DNA of 64,000 bases. Source: Paenibacillus lautus NBRC 15380. Lineage in GTDB: Bacteria; Bacillota; Bacilli; Paenibacillales; Paenibacillaceae. Shown piece by piece: positions 7,839 through 16,106 of this stretch (position 1 is its first letter; the number at the start of each line of letters is the position of its first letter). Where the stretch lies: the NCBI RefSeq assembly GCF_004000945.1, contig NZ_BIMF01000002.1:558001-622000 (forward strand). Direction: 5' to 3'. The notes below the pieces were generated by a model. The model was given only the letters and a program-made list of their open reading frames with translations. It made no database searches and had not been told where the DNA came from. The position numbers and the translations under genes were made by a program.

Positions 7839-8756
7839 ATGAAGATGGTTGTAACCGGCGGAGCAGGCTTTATCGGCTCCCATCTGGTGAATGGACTTGT
7901 TAATCAAGGCTATGAAGTCCATGTGATTGATAACCTGACAACCGGAGATCCAGGTCGCCTTCACAGCGAGGCGATTTTACATGTAGCCGATGTAAACAGT
8001 CAGCAGACCACGGCGTATCTCTCCGCGCTGAAGCCGGACGTCGTGTTCCACTTGGCCGCACAGGCTGATGTCCAGCGGTCGATCAAGGAGCCTCGGCTTG
8101 ATGCGGATGCGAATGTGATGGGCACCATCAATATACTTGAAGCTTGCCGTAAGGCAGGGGTCCGTAAGATTGTGTTTGCTTCGACGTCAGGCGTATATGG
8201 AGATCTGGAGAAATCTCAGCTGACGGAGGATGATCCAGTTAATCCGATCTCCTTCTATGCACTGTCCAAGGTGGCAGGTGAGCAATATATCCGTTTATAC
8301 CACCGCTTCTTCGGACTGCAGTACACCATTCTTCGTTATGGGAATGTCTACGGTCCGGGTCAGACTGCGAAGGGAGAAGGCGGTGTTGTGGCGGTGTTTG
8401 GTGACCGCCTGCGTCAAGGGACTCCGTTTCATATATACGGGGATGGCGAGCAAACCCGGGACTTCATTTATGTTAAGGATGTGGTTGAAGCGAACCTCGC
8501 CTCCATCCAACACGGGGATGAGTGCGTTCTTCATGTTAGCACCGGCACCGGCCATACCGTCAATTCCCTCGTCGATCTCATCAGCAGACTGCATCCTGAC
8601 CGCATTGATGTCAGCTATCTGCCTGCGAAGAACGGTGATATTCTGCACAGCTGTCTGAATAATGAGAGAACCCGGGCATACCTGCAGTGGAGCCCATTAT
8701 TTAGCCTGGAGGAAGGAGTGGAAGAAACCTACCGCCACTGGCTTCGCACATCCTAG
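7839..8756 (+). CDS. NAD-dependent epimerase/dehydratase, UDP-glucose 4-epimerase-like
   Basis: An extended short-chain dehydrogenase of 305 residues. VTGGAGFIGSHL (residues 5-16) is the Rossmann NAD-binding motif; the catalytic set is S in 'FASTSGVYG' plus YALSK; YGPGQ and GDGEQTRDFIYVKDV are the substrate-side motifs of sugar-nucleotide epimerases. It probably interconverts UDP-sugars such as UDP-Glc/UDP-Gal (or the GlcNAc/GalNAc forms). GGAGGG at 7828-7833 places the ATG. It stands next to a glycosyltransferase island on the opposite strand and may supply its sugar donor; that link is inferred from position. The exact sugar specificity is not readable from the sequence. Confidence 0.85.
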   Translation: MKMVVTGGAGFIGSHLVNGLVNQGYEVHVIDNLTTGDPGRLHSEAILHVADVNSQQTTAYLSALKPDVVFHLAAQADVQRSIKEPRLDADANVMGTINILEACRKAGVRKIVFASTSGVYGDLEKSQLTEDDPVNPISFYALSKVAGEQYIRLYHRFFGLQYTILRYGNVYGPGQTAKGEGGVVAVFGDRLRQGTPFHIYGDGEQTRDFIYVKDVVEANLASIQHGDECVLHVSTGTGHTVNSLVDLISRLHPDRIDVSYLPAKNGDILHSCLNNERTRAYLQWSPLFSLEEGVEETYRHWLRTS

Positions 8757-8785
8757 TTTAGCCAATGAAAGGTAGGTGACAACAG

Positions 8786-8831
8786 AAAACAGCCTTGTTC
8801 CTCGTTCATCTCGAGGAATAAGGCTGTTTTG
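8786..8831. terminator. Bidirectional terminator between convergent genes
   Basis: AAAACAGCCTTGTTCCTCG pairs with CGAGGAATAAGGCTGTTTT; A and T runs at both ends serve the epimerase gene and the converging glycosyltransferase gene. Confidence 0.88.
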
Positions 8832-8860
8832 TTATACGTACTGAATGTAAAACCATGGGA

Positions 8861-9928
8861 TTACAACCCTATCGATTGAAGCAGACCGGCAAAATTCATC
8901 GCATAGTTATGCGGATTAAAATGATGCTCGACATGTCGCATCGCCTGGTCTCGAATCTGTTCACGTAGAACAGGTTCCATCATGAATTCAAGCGCTTCGG
9001 TAACAGCATGCTGTATGTCTCCCAGCATGTAAAACTTGCCTGTAAAATTATGATGAACCGAGGTGGATACCCCATCCGAATCGGTCGTCAGGACCGGGCA
9101 GCGGCAGCTCATCGCCTCAAGCACCGCATAAGGCGCTCCCTCTACCTTGGAGGTACAGCACAGGAATCCGCCGGAGTCTCCAATAACCGAATAGTAGTAA
9201 GGCATCTCTGCATTAGGCACATTGGATCGAAGGGTTAACCGATCCGACAGGCCCAACTCATCAATGAGTGATAGGAATTGCGCCCTTTCTGCCGGCTGGC
9301 TGAGCTCAATATCCTCGAACATCCACATTTGCAGATCAGGAACATGTTCCTTAAGCGCATGCCCGATATGAAGAAACTCTCGCCAATTCTTGTTATCCTC
9401 GATCCGTCCAAGCCATGCCATTACAGGGCTTGAAGGACTCGGATAAAGATGGTAAGTGAACCGTTGACTATCAAAACAATTGTTGAAATGAAACTGCGGC
9501 TTATGCGGATACAGCTCCTGGAACAGAGCAGCAATATGAGGGGTATTGGGATTCAGCAGCGCGTCAGCATATGCGTTCACATACGGCGCTGCCTGTGCGA
9601 GCTGTGCACGGGCAACGCTCTTTGGTCCATACCCTTGAATCTCCAGCACGAATTTCCCTTTGAAGCCAAGCATTCGAAACCGAGGAAAACTGGCGTGATC
9701 CGTCGTAACGACGATGACGTCAAAATTATTCGAATCCAAGATGTGCTTGATCTCGATGTCATTGCGGGTTACGTAGATGGGGAAGTCCGCAGCATTCTGC
9801 ATGCCCGACCCCCACTTATAATACAGACAATGCGCCTCAATTCCGGCAAGTCGCAGTGCACAGCATCGCTGTCTGTTTAATGTTTCGACCCCCCCGCTCG
9901 GCACATAGTAGACGAACAGCACCTTCAT
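8861..9928 (-). CDS. Glycosyltransferase, GT4-like
   Basis: A 355-residue GT-B protein. The N-terminus (MKVLFVYYVPSGGVETLNRQR) carries the GG-V acceptor-domain loop. The C-terminal half has LGRIEDNKNWREFL and the nucleotide-sugar motif KVEGAPYAVLEAMSCRCPVLTTDSDG, equivalent to the E-x7-E motif of GT4. It would transfer a hexose from a nucleotide sugar to a glycan or protein at the cytoplasmic side. The ATG at 9928 follows GGAGGTG; a frame three codons longer overlaps that site. It sits 15 bases downstream of the 111-aa hypothetical gene, so the two probably form one transcript. The acceptor is unknown. Confidence 0.82.
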   Translation of the reverse strand: MKVLFVYYVPSGGVETLNRQRCCALRLAGIEAHCLYYKWGSGMQNAADFPIYVTRNDIEIKHILDSNNFDVIVVTTDHASFPRFRMLGFKGKFVLEIQGYGPKSVARAQLAQAAPYVNAYADALLNPNTPHIAALFQELYPHKPQFHFNNCFDSQRFTYHLYPSPSSPVMAWLGRIEDNKNWREFLHIGHALKEHVPDLQMWMFEDIELSQPAERAQFLSLIDELGLSDRLTLRSNVPNAEMPYYYSVIGDSGGFLCCTSKVEGAPYAVLEAMSCRCPVLTTDSDGVSTSVHHNFTGKFYMLGDIQHAVTEALEFMMEPVLREQIRDQAMRHVEHHFNPHNYAMNFAGLLQSIGL

Positions 9929-9943
9929 GTCGCACACCTCCCG

Positions 9944-10279
9944 TTATTCGATAACTTGAAAATCAGAATGTGAGTAGACGGCCACAAGCTGTCCTTCGTT
10001 CTTGGCATGCACAGTTACCAATGTGGAGTACGAGTAATTAATATTGGTCACGAGCAGCAGGCTGAACGCAATATTATGATTCATGATATTGGGTACAAAC
10101 ACCGTGGAACCGACCCCTACATGTACAAGGCCGACATGGTAAACTCCTTGGGGGTGATATCCATGCACGAGGACATCAAATACATCAGGCCCCGCATTCG
10201 TAATTGTGAGGTCCACGGACTGGATATACCGCGCGTCAATGTTACCGTATTCCACTGCATCTAAACGAAAGATGGACAT
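9944..10279 (-). CDS. Conserved-looking 111-aa protein of unknown function
   Basis: I do not recognise this protein. It starts at ATG with AGGAGGG seven bases upstream. The sequence alternates hydrophobic and polar residues (VDLTITNAG, FDVLVHGYHP, STVFVPNIM, AFSLLLVTNI, STLVTVHAKN, GQLVAVYSHS), which suggests an all-beta sandwich. It has no signal peptide, no membrane helix and no cysteine, so it is a small soluble beta protein. It lies immediately upstream of a glycosyltransferase gene in the same direction and divergent from a DUF1796 gene. It could be a structural or surface protein glycosylated by the neighbouring enzymes, but nothing in the sequence proves that. Confidence 0.7.
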   Translation of the reverse strand: MSIFRLDAVEYGNIDARYIQSVDLTITNAGPDVFDVLVHGYHPQGVYHVGLVHVGVGSTVFVPNIMNHNIAFSLLLVTNINYSYSTLVTVHAKNEGQLVAVYSHSDFQVIE

Positions 10280-10471
10280 TTCATTCCCTCCTGGCTATGG
10301 CAGCTTCATTAATTTCAGGATATGTAACTACCGCTGTGCCGGTAAGGGCATATCCAACGTGACGAACATCCAAATGTGTGTGACTTGATCCCCGGTCCAA
10401 GCCGCTTCTTTCCGATTCGCATTTAATATGATGAAGAATAACTTCGATTGGAAAGGTTGGTGACCATCGTG

Positions 10472-11095
10472 ATGACTCTGCAGGATCTGAAGGGACCCTA
10501 TTCTGCCATTTTCAGCTTGGGGATAAACTGTTTGCCCGCCATGGAACTGAGGGCACATGGACTGCGTAATATGGCTGGACCTCTCGATTGGATGGGTACC
10601 CCAGTACTGCCTAATGTTACAAGATTGCTTCGTAATCGATTTCAAGGGATGCTATCCTATCCTAACCTAACAACAATTGACAAGGCTAATGATGAGCTCT
10701 ATAACGTGTGGGATCGGGAATATGATCTATATATGAACCATGATTTTTATATACACAACAATTTCCCGCCTCACCTTGCAGCCTATCCGGAAGTGAAAGC
10801 TAAATATGATCGAAGAATTTTAAGGTTTTTGCACAAAGTAGAAAGCGGAGGACGTATTCTCTTTATCCGAACCGATTCCAATTATGAAGATATCAAAGAG
10901 CTTGCTGTAACACTGGAGCAGCTAGTCACTGGTCCATTCCATCTCCTCGTTGTTAACCATTTGCCGGTTCCGGAGCTTGAATTGCAGGACTGGAAGCTAA
11001 AGCATGTATGCGTAGTCAACATGCCGAATCAGGACGTTTGGTATAGCAACCGCCATCGTTGGTCTTTTATATTTGATGGAATGTGGCTAATCTAA
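10472..11095 (+). CDS. DUF1796 putative cysteine peptidase-like protein
   Basis: About 207 residues. The N-terminal block FSLGINCLPAMELRAHGLR followed by AGPLDWMGTP is the signature of the DUF1796/PF08795 papain-like family, with the presumed catalytic Cys in 'GINC'. The later FIRTDSNYEDIKEL and HLLVVNHLP segments fit the same family; the candidate catalytic His is not certain. The biological role of the family is unknown; members often lie beside glycosyltransferases. ATG at 10472 is used; a GTG directly before it and a TTG at 10448 are alternatives, since the AAAGG upstream fits none perfectly. It is transcribed opposite to the adjacent 111-aa gene from a shared 190-base intergenic region. 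Confidence 0.72.
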   Translation: MTLQDLKGPYSAIFSLGINCLPAMELRAHGLRNMAGPLDWMGTPVLPNVTRLLRNRFQGMLSYPNLTTIDKANDELYNVWDREYDLYMNHDFYIHNNFPPHLAAYPEVKAKYDRRILRFLHKVESGGRILFIRTDSNYEDIKELAVTLEQLVTGPFHLLVVNHLPVPELELQDWKLKHVCVVNMPNQDVWYSNRHRWSFIFDGMWLI

Positions 11096-11138
11096 CCTGA
11101 CATATTTCACTTCATGAAAAAACGATGATCAAAACAAA

Positions 11139-11174
11139 ATGGCCGGGCAAGAATCTCATCTTGACCGGCCTTTC
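11139..11174. terminator. Terminator between convergent genes
   Basis: GGCCGG-CAAGA pairs with TCTTG-CCGGCC (11141-11170). TTT follows on the plus strand and ATTTTGTTTT on the minus strand, so it can end both the DUF1796 gene and the leftward glycosyltransferase operon. Confidence 0.75.
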
Positions 11175-11178
11175 CTCC

Positions 11179-11346
11179 TCAAATATTCGTGACAGGTTCG
11201 TCTGGCAGCTTATAATCTTTAGGAAGTGATTGAAATATCCGATTCCATATTACATAGTCGACAACAAGCTCTGGACTTGACACCTGATTCACAAATAATC
11301 GGTTATATAAATCACTCATAACCGGAAATCCTTGCTGCTGGTTCAT
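11179..11346 (-). CDS. Small 55-aa protein at the end of the glycosyltransferase operon
   Basis: This reading frame is short. It encodes 55 residues beginning MNQQQGFPVMSDLYNR and ending LPDEPVTNI. AGTGGAG lies four to six bases upstream of its ATG. It sits 13 bases after the GT4 gene stop and immediately before the operon terminator, which favours a real gene. The composition is soluble and slightly acidic, without signal, membrane helix or cysteine. I do not recognise it. It might assist the glycosyltransferases or be a small acceptor; that is only inference from position. Confidence 0.6.
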   Translation of the reverse strand: MNQQQGFPVMSDLYNRLFVNQVSSPELVVDYVIWNRIFQSLPKDYKLPDEPVTNI

Positions 11347-11359
11347 ATCTCCACTCCCC

Positions 11360-12580
11360 TTATTTTTGCGAAATGGCGCTGTTATATATGGCTAGAAGTC
11401 GTTCAATCATCAGGTCCATGGACCAGTGATTGATGGCAAACGCCTTTGCGTTCTGACCAAGGAACTTACGGTACTCATCATTTCCCAAAAGCGCGTTTAA
11501 TTGCTGAGCTGTGCTCAGGGCATCTCCTACTGGCACAAGCAACCCGGTATAGCCATGCGTGACCATTTCAGGCAAACCTCCTGCTGTCGACACAACAGAA
11601 GGTAATCCTGCCATTTGCGCCTCCATTACGGAGAACGGCTGATTATCCTGAATGCAGGTGTGTACAAAGATGTCAGCCTGCGTGAGCAGCCCCGGAACGT
11701 TGCTTTGCTCGCCTAAAAAAAACACATCTTGTTGCAAGGATGCACGTATACTCTGCTCCTCCAGTTGTCTCCGCAAACTCCCATCCCCAACAATCCAGCA
11801 TACCCAATCACTGCGCATCTGCTTTAATATGGTTAATGCGGACAGAAGCACGTGGATTCCCTTAACATATACCAGCCTGGCAGGACAAATGATCACTTTT
11901 TTTCCATGCGGCCGAAACATGAGACTTCCTTGGTTAAGCTTTGCTTGGAATCCGGCAGCATCAAGCCCATATTGGAAAACGGCAACTCGATAACTAGGCA
12001 CTCCAAATTCCCCGACCAGAATATTTTTGGACCACTGGTTCGCAGCAATCGTTATATCTGAAGACATGGCAGCATGATATTCTAGTGCAGGAAAGTATCG
12101 CCATGCCGGACTTCCTTCGTTTACGCCTTCGGAGGGATTCTTGCGAAAGTGGTCCATCATTTCTCGGGCTACGGAGCCATGGACATGGGAAATAAGCGGG
12201 ATACGCTTTGGTTTGACTCTGCTTAAGGACCGAGTGGAGAATATATCCTGGGTATGGATAATATCATACTGATTCAGCCCGAAATAAGATGCTGCAAGCT
12301 CAAAGCAGTACCGGTCCATCTCGTAAGAGCGTATGGCAAAATGTTGATTCACTCCCGGTGCGGTTTGCTTAGTGAGCTTGGTTTCTAGCATGGGCAGCAA
12401 AACGTCCTTTGAAAGTTCCTTTCCTCGATTGACAATATGAATTTTCTTGTAATCCGGACTGTTTCCAAGCATATCCACTTCATGACCAAGCCGCTCCAAA
12501 CGATTTTTAAGCTGCTCCATGAAGTTCCAAACCCCGCCGACGTGAGGGATTAACCAGTGGGTTGCAAGCAATATTTTCAT
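11360..12580 (-). CDS. Glycosyltransferase family 4
   Basis: A 406-residue GT-B enzyme. The N-terminal MKILLATHWLIPHVGGVWN has the glycine loop of the acceptor domain; ICPARLVYVKGIHVLL, VGDGSLRRQLEEQ and SVMEAQMAGLPSVVSTAGG are the donor-domain motifs of GT4, with the two acidic residues around 'F.VMEA'. It transfers a sugar from a nucleotide donor with retention. It directly follows the GT2 gene; the first possible ATG overlaps that gene's stop codon, and the ATG at 12580 is preferred because GGGGGA stands six bases before it. The GT2-GT4-small ORF order suggests consecutive steps on one glycan. Confidence 0.88.
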   Translation of the reverse strand: MKILLATHWLIPHVGGVWNFMEQLKNRLERLGHEVDMLGNSPDYKKIHIVNRGKELSKDVLLPMLETKLTKQTAPGVNQHFAIRSYEMDRYCFELAASYFGLNQYDIIHTQDIFSTRSLSRVKPKRIPLISHVHGSVAREMMDHFRKNPSEGVNEGSPAWRYFPALEYHAAMSSDITIAANQWSKNILVGEFGVPSYRVAVFQYGLDAAGFQAKLNQGSLMFRPHGKKVIICPARLVYVKGIHVLLSALTILKQMRSDWVCWIVGDGSLRRQLEEQSIRASLQQDVFFLGEQSNVPGLLTQADIFVHTCIQDNQPFSVMEAQMAGLPSVVSTAGGLPEMVTHGYTGLLVPVGDALSTAQQLNALLGNDEYRKFLGQNAKAFAINHWSMDLMIERLLAIYNSAISQK

Positions 12581-12591
12581 GGTATCCCCCA

Positions 12592-13308
12592 TTAACCGCC
12601 GTGCTGCAGTGCGTAATGCTCAAGCACATGGCGGTAATTATTTTTGACCATTTCATATTCCTTAACGATGGTTGCTTGGTGGCGAATAGTTCCCATTTGA
12701 GAATGCTCCCGGTACATGGTCAGCATATCCGGTAAAAATCCAAATTGGGCTCCGTTCAAGAGCAGACGAATCCAGAGATCGTAATCATGGGTATAAGGAA
12801 GCTGTTGATTAAACAGACCTACCCGGTGCAGCCAGTCTTTCTTCGCAATCACTGTACAACCATTAATTGGACTGAAATGGATAAACTGACGACATAAATC
12901 AGCTGTACTTGCCATAGGAATCCCGCCATAAGGTTTCGTAATTCGGTTGTGCTCATCGATAACACAAAAACCGGTATACGTGACATCGAGTCCCCTGCTC
13001 AGCATAAACGACATCTGCCGTTCAATCTTTTGGGGGACAAAACGATCATCCGAACTGAGCCAGGCAATATATTCTCCGGAAGCATGCAGAATACCATGAT
13101 TCAAGGCGCTGGCCGTTCCGCCGTTACTCTTGCCCATATAGTAGACTCTGTTCATGTAGGGGGCAATCAGATGTGAATATTGGGTTGACCCATCATCTAC
13201 AACGATGATTTCTACGGCAGGGTACGTTTGGTGTACCGCACTTTCCAATGCTTGCTGTATATACTGGCAGTTATAGAAAGGTATAACTATCGAAACCGTC
13301 GGCATCAT
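12592..13308 (-). CDS. Glycosyltransferase family 2
   Basis: A 238-residue GT-A enzyme. SIVIPFYNCQYIQQALESA at the N-terminus, IIVVDDGST, the donor DxD as LSSDDRF, and 'YTHDYDLWIRLLLNG' (the ED/D-W motif near the catalytic base) identify family GT2. It is an inverting transferase using a nucleotide sugar. There is no membrane segment, so it is not a polymerising synthase. AGGAG precedes two adjacent ATG codons. It is the first gene of a three-gene leftward operon with the GT4 and the 55-aa protein. Confidence 0.9.
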   Translation of the reverse strand: MMPTVSIVIPFYNCQYIQQALESAVHQTYPAVEIIVVDDGSTQYSHLIAPYMNRVYYMGKSNGGTASALNHGILHASGEYIAWLSSDDRFVPQKIERQMSFMLSRGLDVTYTGFCVIDEHNRITKPYGGIPMASTADLCRQFIHFSPINGCTVIAKKDWLHRVGLFNQQLPYTHDYDLWIRLLLNGAQFGFLPDMLTMYREHSQMGTIRHQATIVKEYEMVKNNYRHVLEHYALQHGG

Positions 13309-13547
13309 CCCCTGTCTCCTCCTTCTGCCTATCTTGATATAGGATCTAAATACATATCATGGGTTAGTACACCATATGCAGTGCTTACGCATTCCGAAAG
13401 GGACCCCTGTCCCCTGACATTTGACCAAATAACAGGCAGACGGCGTATAAAGGAACAACAATAGGGACTGCTTTTGTACATCATGCGCACTGCTCCCTTT
13501 ACACACGGTGCGGGGTCCAGGGCATGCTGGGATGGCTGTCGACCCTA
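13309..13547. other. Gene-free stretch upstream of the GT2 operon
   Basis: About 240 bases with no supported gene. A 79-codon minus-strand frame (13357-13596) has no ribosome binding site and odd composition. The promoter of the glycosyltransferase operon must lie here, but I see no clear sigma-A pair. A small GGGGACAGGGGTCCC inverted repeat (minus strand, about 13395-13410) is the only structure noted. Confidence 0.5.
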
Positions 13548-13549
13548 CA

Positions 13550-13590
13550 AAACAAGCTGTCCTCCCGCTTGTCAGCTGGGAGAACAGCTT
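13550..13590 (-). terminator. Terminator of azlCD
   Basis: AAGCTGTTCTCCC pairs with GGGAGGACAGCTT, followed on the minus strand by GTTTTG. It lies about 20 bases after the azlD stop. Confidence 0.7.
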
Positions 13591-13611
13591 ATGCAATCGA
13601 ACGACTTTTAA

Positions 13612-13938
13612 TTAGAAAAACAAGCGGAGCCCCACCAAAGTCAGGATCCCGACGATGACGGTGGCAAACAGGCTTTTCGTGAGAAAAGCGGTTAGGAAAG
13701 CGGGCACGGCTGCTATCAATTCGAGTGAATGCCCCCCTGGATCTACACGCCCAGCCGATAGGAGCAGCTCCTGGGCTAGCAGTGCTCCCATGACAGCAAT
13801 CGGTACATGATTGAGCCACCGGATCATCATCTCCGGAATGCGGAGCTTGCTCAGGATCATAAGCGGCAAAACCCTGGGAATGAGGGTTACGACAGCACAA
13901 CCGATAATCAGTATGGCGATAGGCCATCTTATTTCCAT
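13612..13938 (-). CDS. azlD: Branched-chain amino acid export subunit AzlD
   Basis: A 108-residue protein with three to four membrane helices and the family motifs 'IPRVLPLMIL' and 'HVPIAVMGALLAQELL', typical of AzlD/YgaH. With AzlC it forms a two-component exporter of branched-chain or related amino acids (and analogues such as azaleucine). Its start overlaps the end of azlC by ten bases, so the two are translationally coupled. Length is normal for the family. Confidence 0.92.
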   Translation of the reverse strand: MEIRWPIAILIIGCAVVTLIPRVLPLMILSKLRIPEMMIRWLNHVPIAVMGALLAQELLLSAGRVDPGGHSLELIAAVPAFLTAFLTKSLFATVIVGILTLVGLRLFF

Positions 13939-14663
13939 CGTTCGATCACCATCCCTGCTGTGGCCGCAACCATAATCGCGACAATCACCGCCGCGCTTCC
14001 CGGCATAATCGTACTGACAGCTACCACAGAAACGGCGGCAATCATAACCACCATGAAGTCAAGTTTATACTTCTTCCGGCTGATCCATTGCAGAGCCAGC
14101 AATCCGATAAACATCCCCGGCAAAGCAAAATCAAGGCCAAACTTCTCCGGCTCCGGAATCCACTCCCCGACTAAACCGCCCGCTACGTTGGCTGCACACC
14201 AGAACAGATATGCCGTGATATTCAGGCCGACCATCCATTTATAGCCGAGTCTCTTTTGCTCGGTGGCCTTAGCTGCCGCAACGCCAAACGTCTCGTCGGT
14301 TAACAGGGAGCCGATGAAGAAGCTTTTTCCCGAGGACAGCCCTTTAAAGTACGGGGCAATCGCGGCGCTTAACAGCAGATGCCTGGCATTTACGAAAAAT
14401 ATCGTAACAATAATCGATAAGACCGGGCTTGCAGCGGCTACCATCCCTGCGGCTATGAATTGCCCGGAGCCCGCATAGAGCAGCAGCGAAATGAGTGCGA
14501 TCTCAAGCAGGCTGAAACCTGCGGTGCGCTCGACAACACCTGCCGCAAAGCCGATGCTCAAGTAGCCCAGCAGGGTTGGAATACAATCTTTGAAGCCTTG
14601 AAGATAGGAGTTTCCCTGGGGCCCCTCAAGACTAGTGGGAAGCCTTTCTGACTTGGTGCTCAT
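13929..14663 (-). CDS. azlC: Branched-chain amino acid exporter AzlC
   Basis: A 244-residue integral membrane protein. Motifs LGYLSIGFAAGVV, YAGSGQFIAAGMVAA, VNARHLLLSAA and 'LTDETFGVA' are the conserved N-terminal blocks of AzlC/YgaZ permeases. It has seven or so membrane helices. It pairs with the overlapping azlD product. The substrate is probably a branched-chain amino acid; the exact one is not visible. Upstream lies a short intergenic region without an obvious azlB-type regulator gene. Confidence 0.93.
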   Translation of the reverse strand: MSTKSERLPTSLEGPQGNSYLQGFKDCIPTLLGYLSIGFAAGVVERTAGFSLLEIALISLLLYAGSGQFIAAGMVAAASPVLSIIVTIFFVNARHLLLSAAIAPYFKGLSSGKSFFIGSLLTDETFGVAAAKATEQKRLGYKWMVGLNITAYLFWCAANVAGGLVGEWIPEPEKFGLDFALPGMFIGLLALQWISRKKYKLDFMVVMIAAVSVVAVSTIMPGSAAVIVAIMVAATAGMVIERWK

Positions 14664-14758
14664 CTGTGTTTGATTCCTCTCTCACTCTACAATTCTATTT
14701 TTAATTACTATGAATTCTTCCTGCACGCTTGTCAACGCTGTTACACCATTTTTCCATC

Positions 14759-14803
14759 AAAAAAAGCGTCCTTAGGAATGCTGCTCATTCACCAAGAACG
14801 CTT
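14759..14803 (-). terminator. Terminator of the alcohol dehydrogenase gene
   Basis: AAGCGTTCTTGGTGAATG pairs, with small mismatches, with CATTCCTAAGGACGCTT; T residues follow on the minus strand. Confidence 0.8.
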
Positions 14804-14826
14804 CTTCATTCGGTTTATTTGGCTGC

Positions 14827-15963
14827 TTAAGGCTTCAAGATGACTTTGATACAGCCATCCTTCCGCTCATTAAAGATATCGTAGCCATGGGCAGCCTTCT
14901 CCATCGAGAGCCGGTGTGTGATGATATCCGAAGGGTCTAAAGTCCCCTCTTTCAACATTTGATAAAGGTGCGGCATGTAATGAATGACGGGTGCCAGCCC
15001 CATTTTTAACGTAATATTGCGTTCGAACAGCTCCCCAAGCGGGAATGCATTATAAACAAGCCCGTATACGCCGGTTAACTGGATGGTCCCGTATTTGCGA
15101 ACCATACTCACAGCCATGCGGAAAGCACCCAAGGAGCCCCCTTGAAGCTTCAGCATGCTTCCCAGCATCTCAATGCCGGTCCGTTTGGCATCCAGGCCCA
15201 CACAATCGATGACAACGTCGGCGCCGCCCTTGGTAATCTCTCGAATATAATCCTCGATCTCGGGTATCTTCTCGAAATTGTAGGTTTCCACGTGATTGGT
15301 CCGTTTCGCATGCGCGAGCCTGTAATCCACATGATCGATTGCAATCACCCGCTTCGCGCCTTTCATCCAGGCAAACTTCTGCGTTAACAATCCTATCGGA
15401 CCGCATCCCAGGACAACCACGACATCGCCGGGCTTAACCCCTCCGTTCTCCACGCTCCAGATGGCTGTGGGCAGCGCATCGGACAGCATGAGGAGCTTCT
15501 CATCTTCCATCTCGGCATCCTCAGGAATGACAAAGGGCATATAATTACCGTAAGGTACCCGCAGCAGCTCCGCCTGCGCGCCTTGAAAGCCGCCGTACGC
15601 GTCGCTGTATCCAAAAAAACCACCGGTATTCTTGGCTTCATTCGCATAATCGCATTGGCTCTCCATTTGATTCTGGCAGAAGACGCACGTTCCGCAAGAA
15701 ACGATAAAAGGAATAATCACACGGTCGCCCACTTTGACCCTGCTTACTTCCGGACCTGCATCCACAACGATTCCCATCGGCTCATGGCCGATAATGTAAT
15801 CATCATTAAGCGGCTTTAGCTCGCCGTTATATAAATGCAGATCAGATCCGCAGATGGCCGTGGTGGTGACTCGAATCAGGACATCGTCGCTGTGCCGAAG
15901 AACGGCGTCTTTCATTTCCTTCACTTGGATCCGATGTCTGCCTTGATAAGTGACTGCTTTCAC
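14827..15963 (-). CDS. Zinc-dependent medium-chain alcohol dehydrogenase
   Basis: A 378-residue MDR enzyme. Catalytic zinc ligands C38, H60 and E61 (GHEPMG) and structural zinc ligands C90, C93, C96 and C104 are all present. The NAD site is VVVLGCGPIGLLTQ followed by 'AIDHVDYRLAHAK', with Asp favouring NAD over NADP. The overall pattern, including the long insert after the structural zinc and 'VIDCVGLDAKR', resembles the formaldehyde-dehydrogenase-like subgroup (B. subtilis AdhB type). GTG is the start, preceded by AAAGGGG. Substrate is unknown; it stands alone between two terminators. Confidence 0.88.
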   Translation of the reverse strand: MKAVTYQGRHRIQVKEMKDAVLRHSDDVLIRVTTTAICGSDLHLYNGELKPLNDDYIIGHEPMGIVVDAGPEVSRVKVGDRVIIPFIVSCGTCVFCQNQMESQCDYANEAKNTGGFFGYSDAYGGFQGAQAELLRVPYGNYMPFVIPEDAEMEDEKLLMLSDALPTAIWSVENGGVKPGDVVVVLGCGPIGLLTQKFAWMKGAKRVIAIDHVDYRLAHAKRTNHVETYNFEKIPEIEDYIREITKGGADVVIDCVGLDAKRTGIEMLGSMLKLQGGSLGAFRMAVSMVRKYGTIQLTGVYGLVYNAFPLGELFERNITLKMGLAPVIHYMPHLYQMLKEGTLDPSDIITHRLSMEKAAHGYDIFNERKDGCIKVILKP

Positions 15964-16060
15964 GTACGAAACCCCTTTTCAAGTCAATATCCATTTTTGA
16001 AAGGATTTGTCTTTTCAGGATCAGTGTACGCCATTTCAATCAGAACTACTCCGGCAGTGC

Positions 16061-16106
16061 AAAAAAATAAAGCGACATTCACCCCAGCGCTTCGGGTTGA
16101 ATGTCG
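16061..16106 (-). terminator. Terminator overlapping the end of the EamA gene
   Basis: CGACATTCA-CCC pairs with GGG-TGAATGTCG; the stop codon and last seven or so codons of the EamA gene form the hairpin. TTTATTTTTTT follows on the minus strand. Confidence 0.85.

Noticed and set aside
13357..13596. 79-codon minus-strand frame between azlD and GT2
   Set aside because: No ribosome binding site; it runs through the azlCD terminator.
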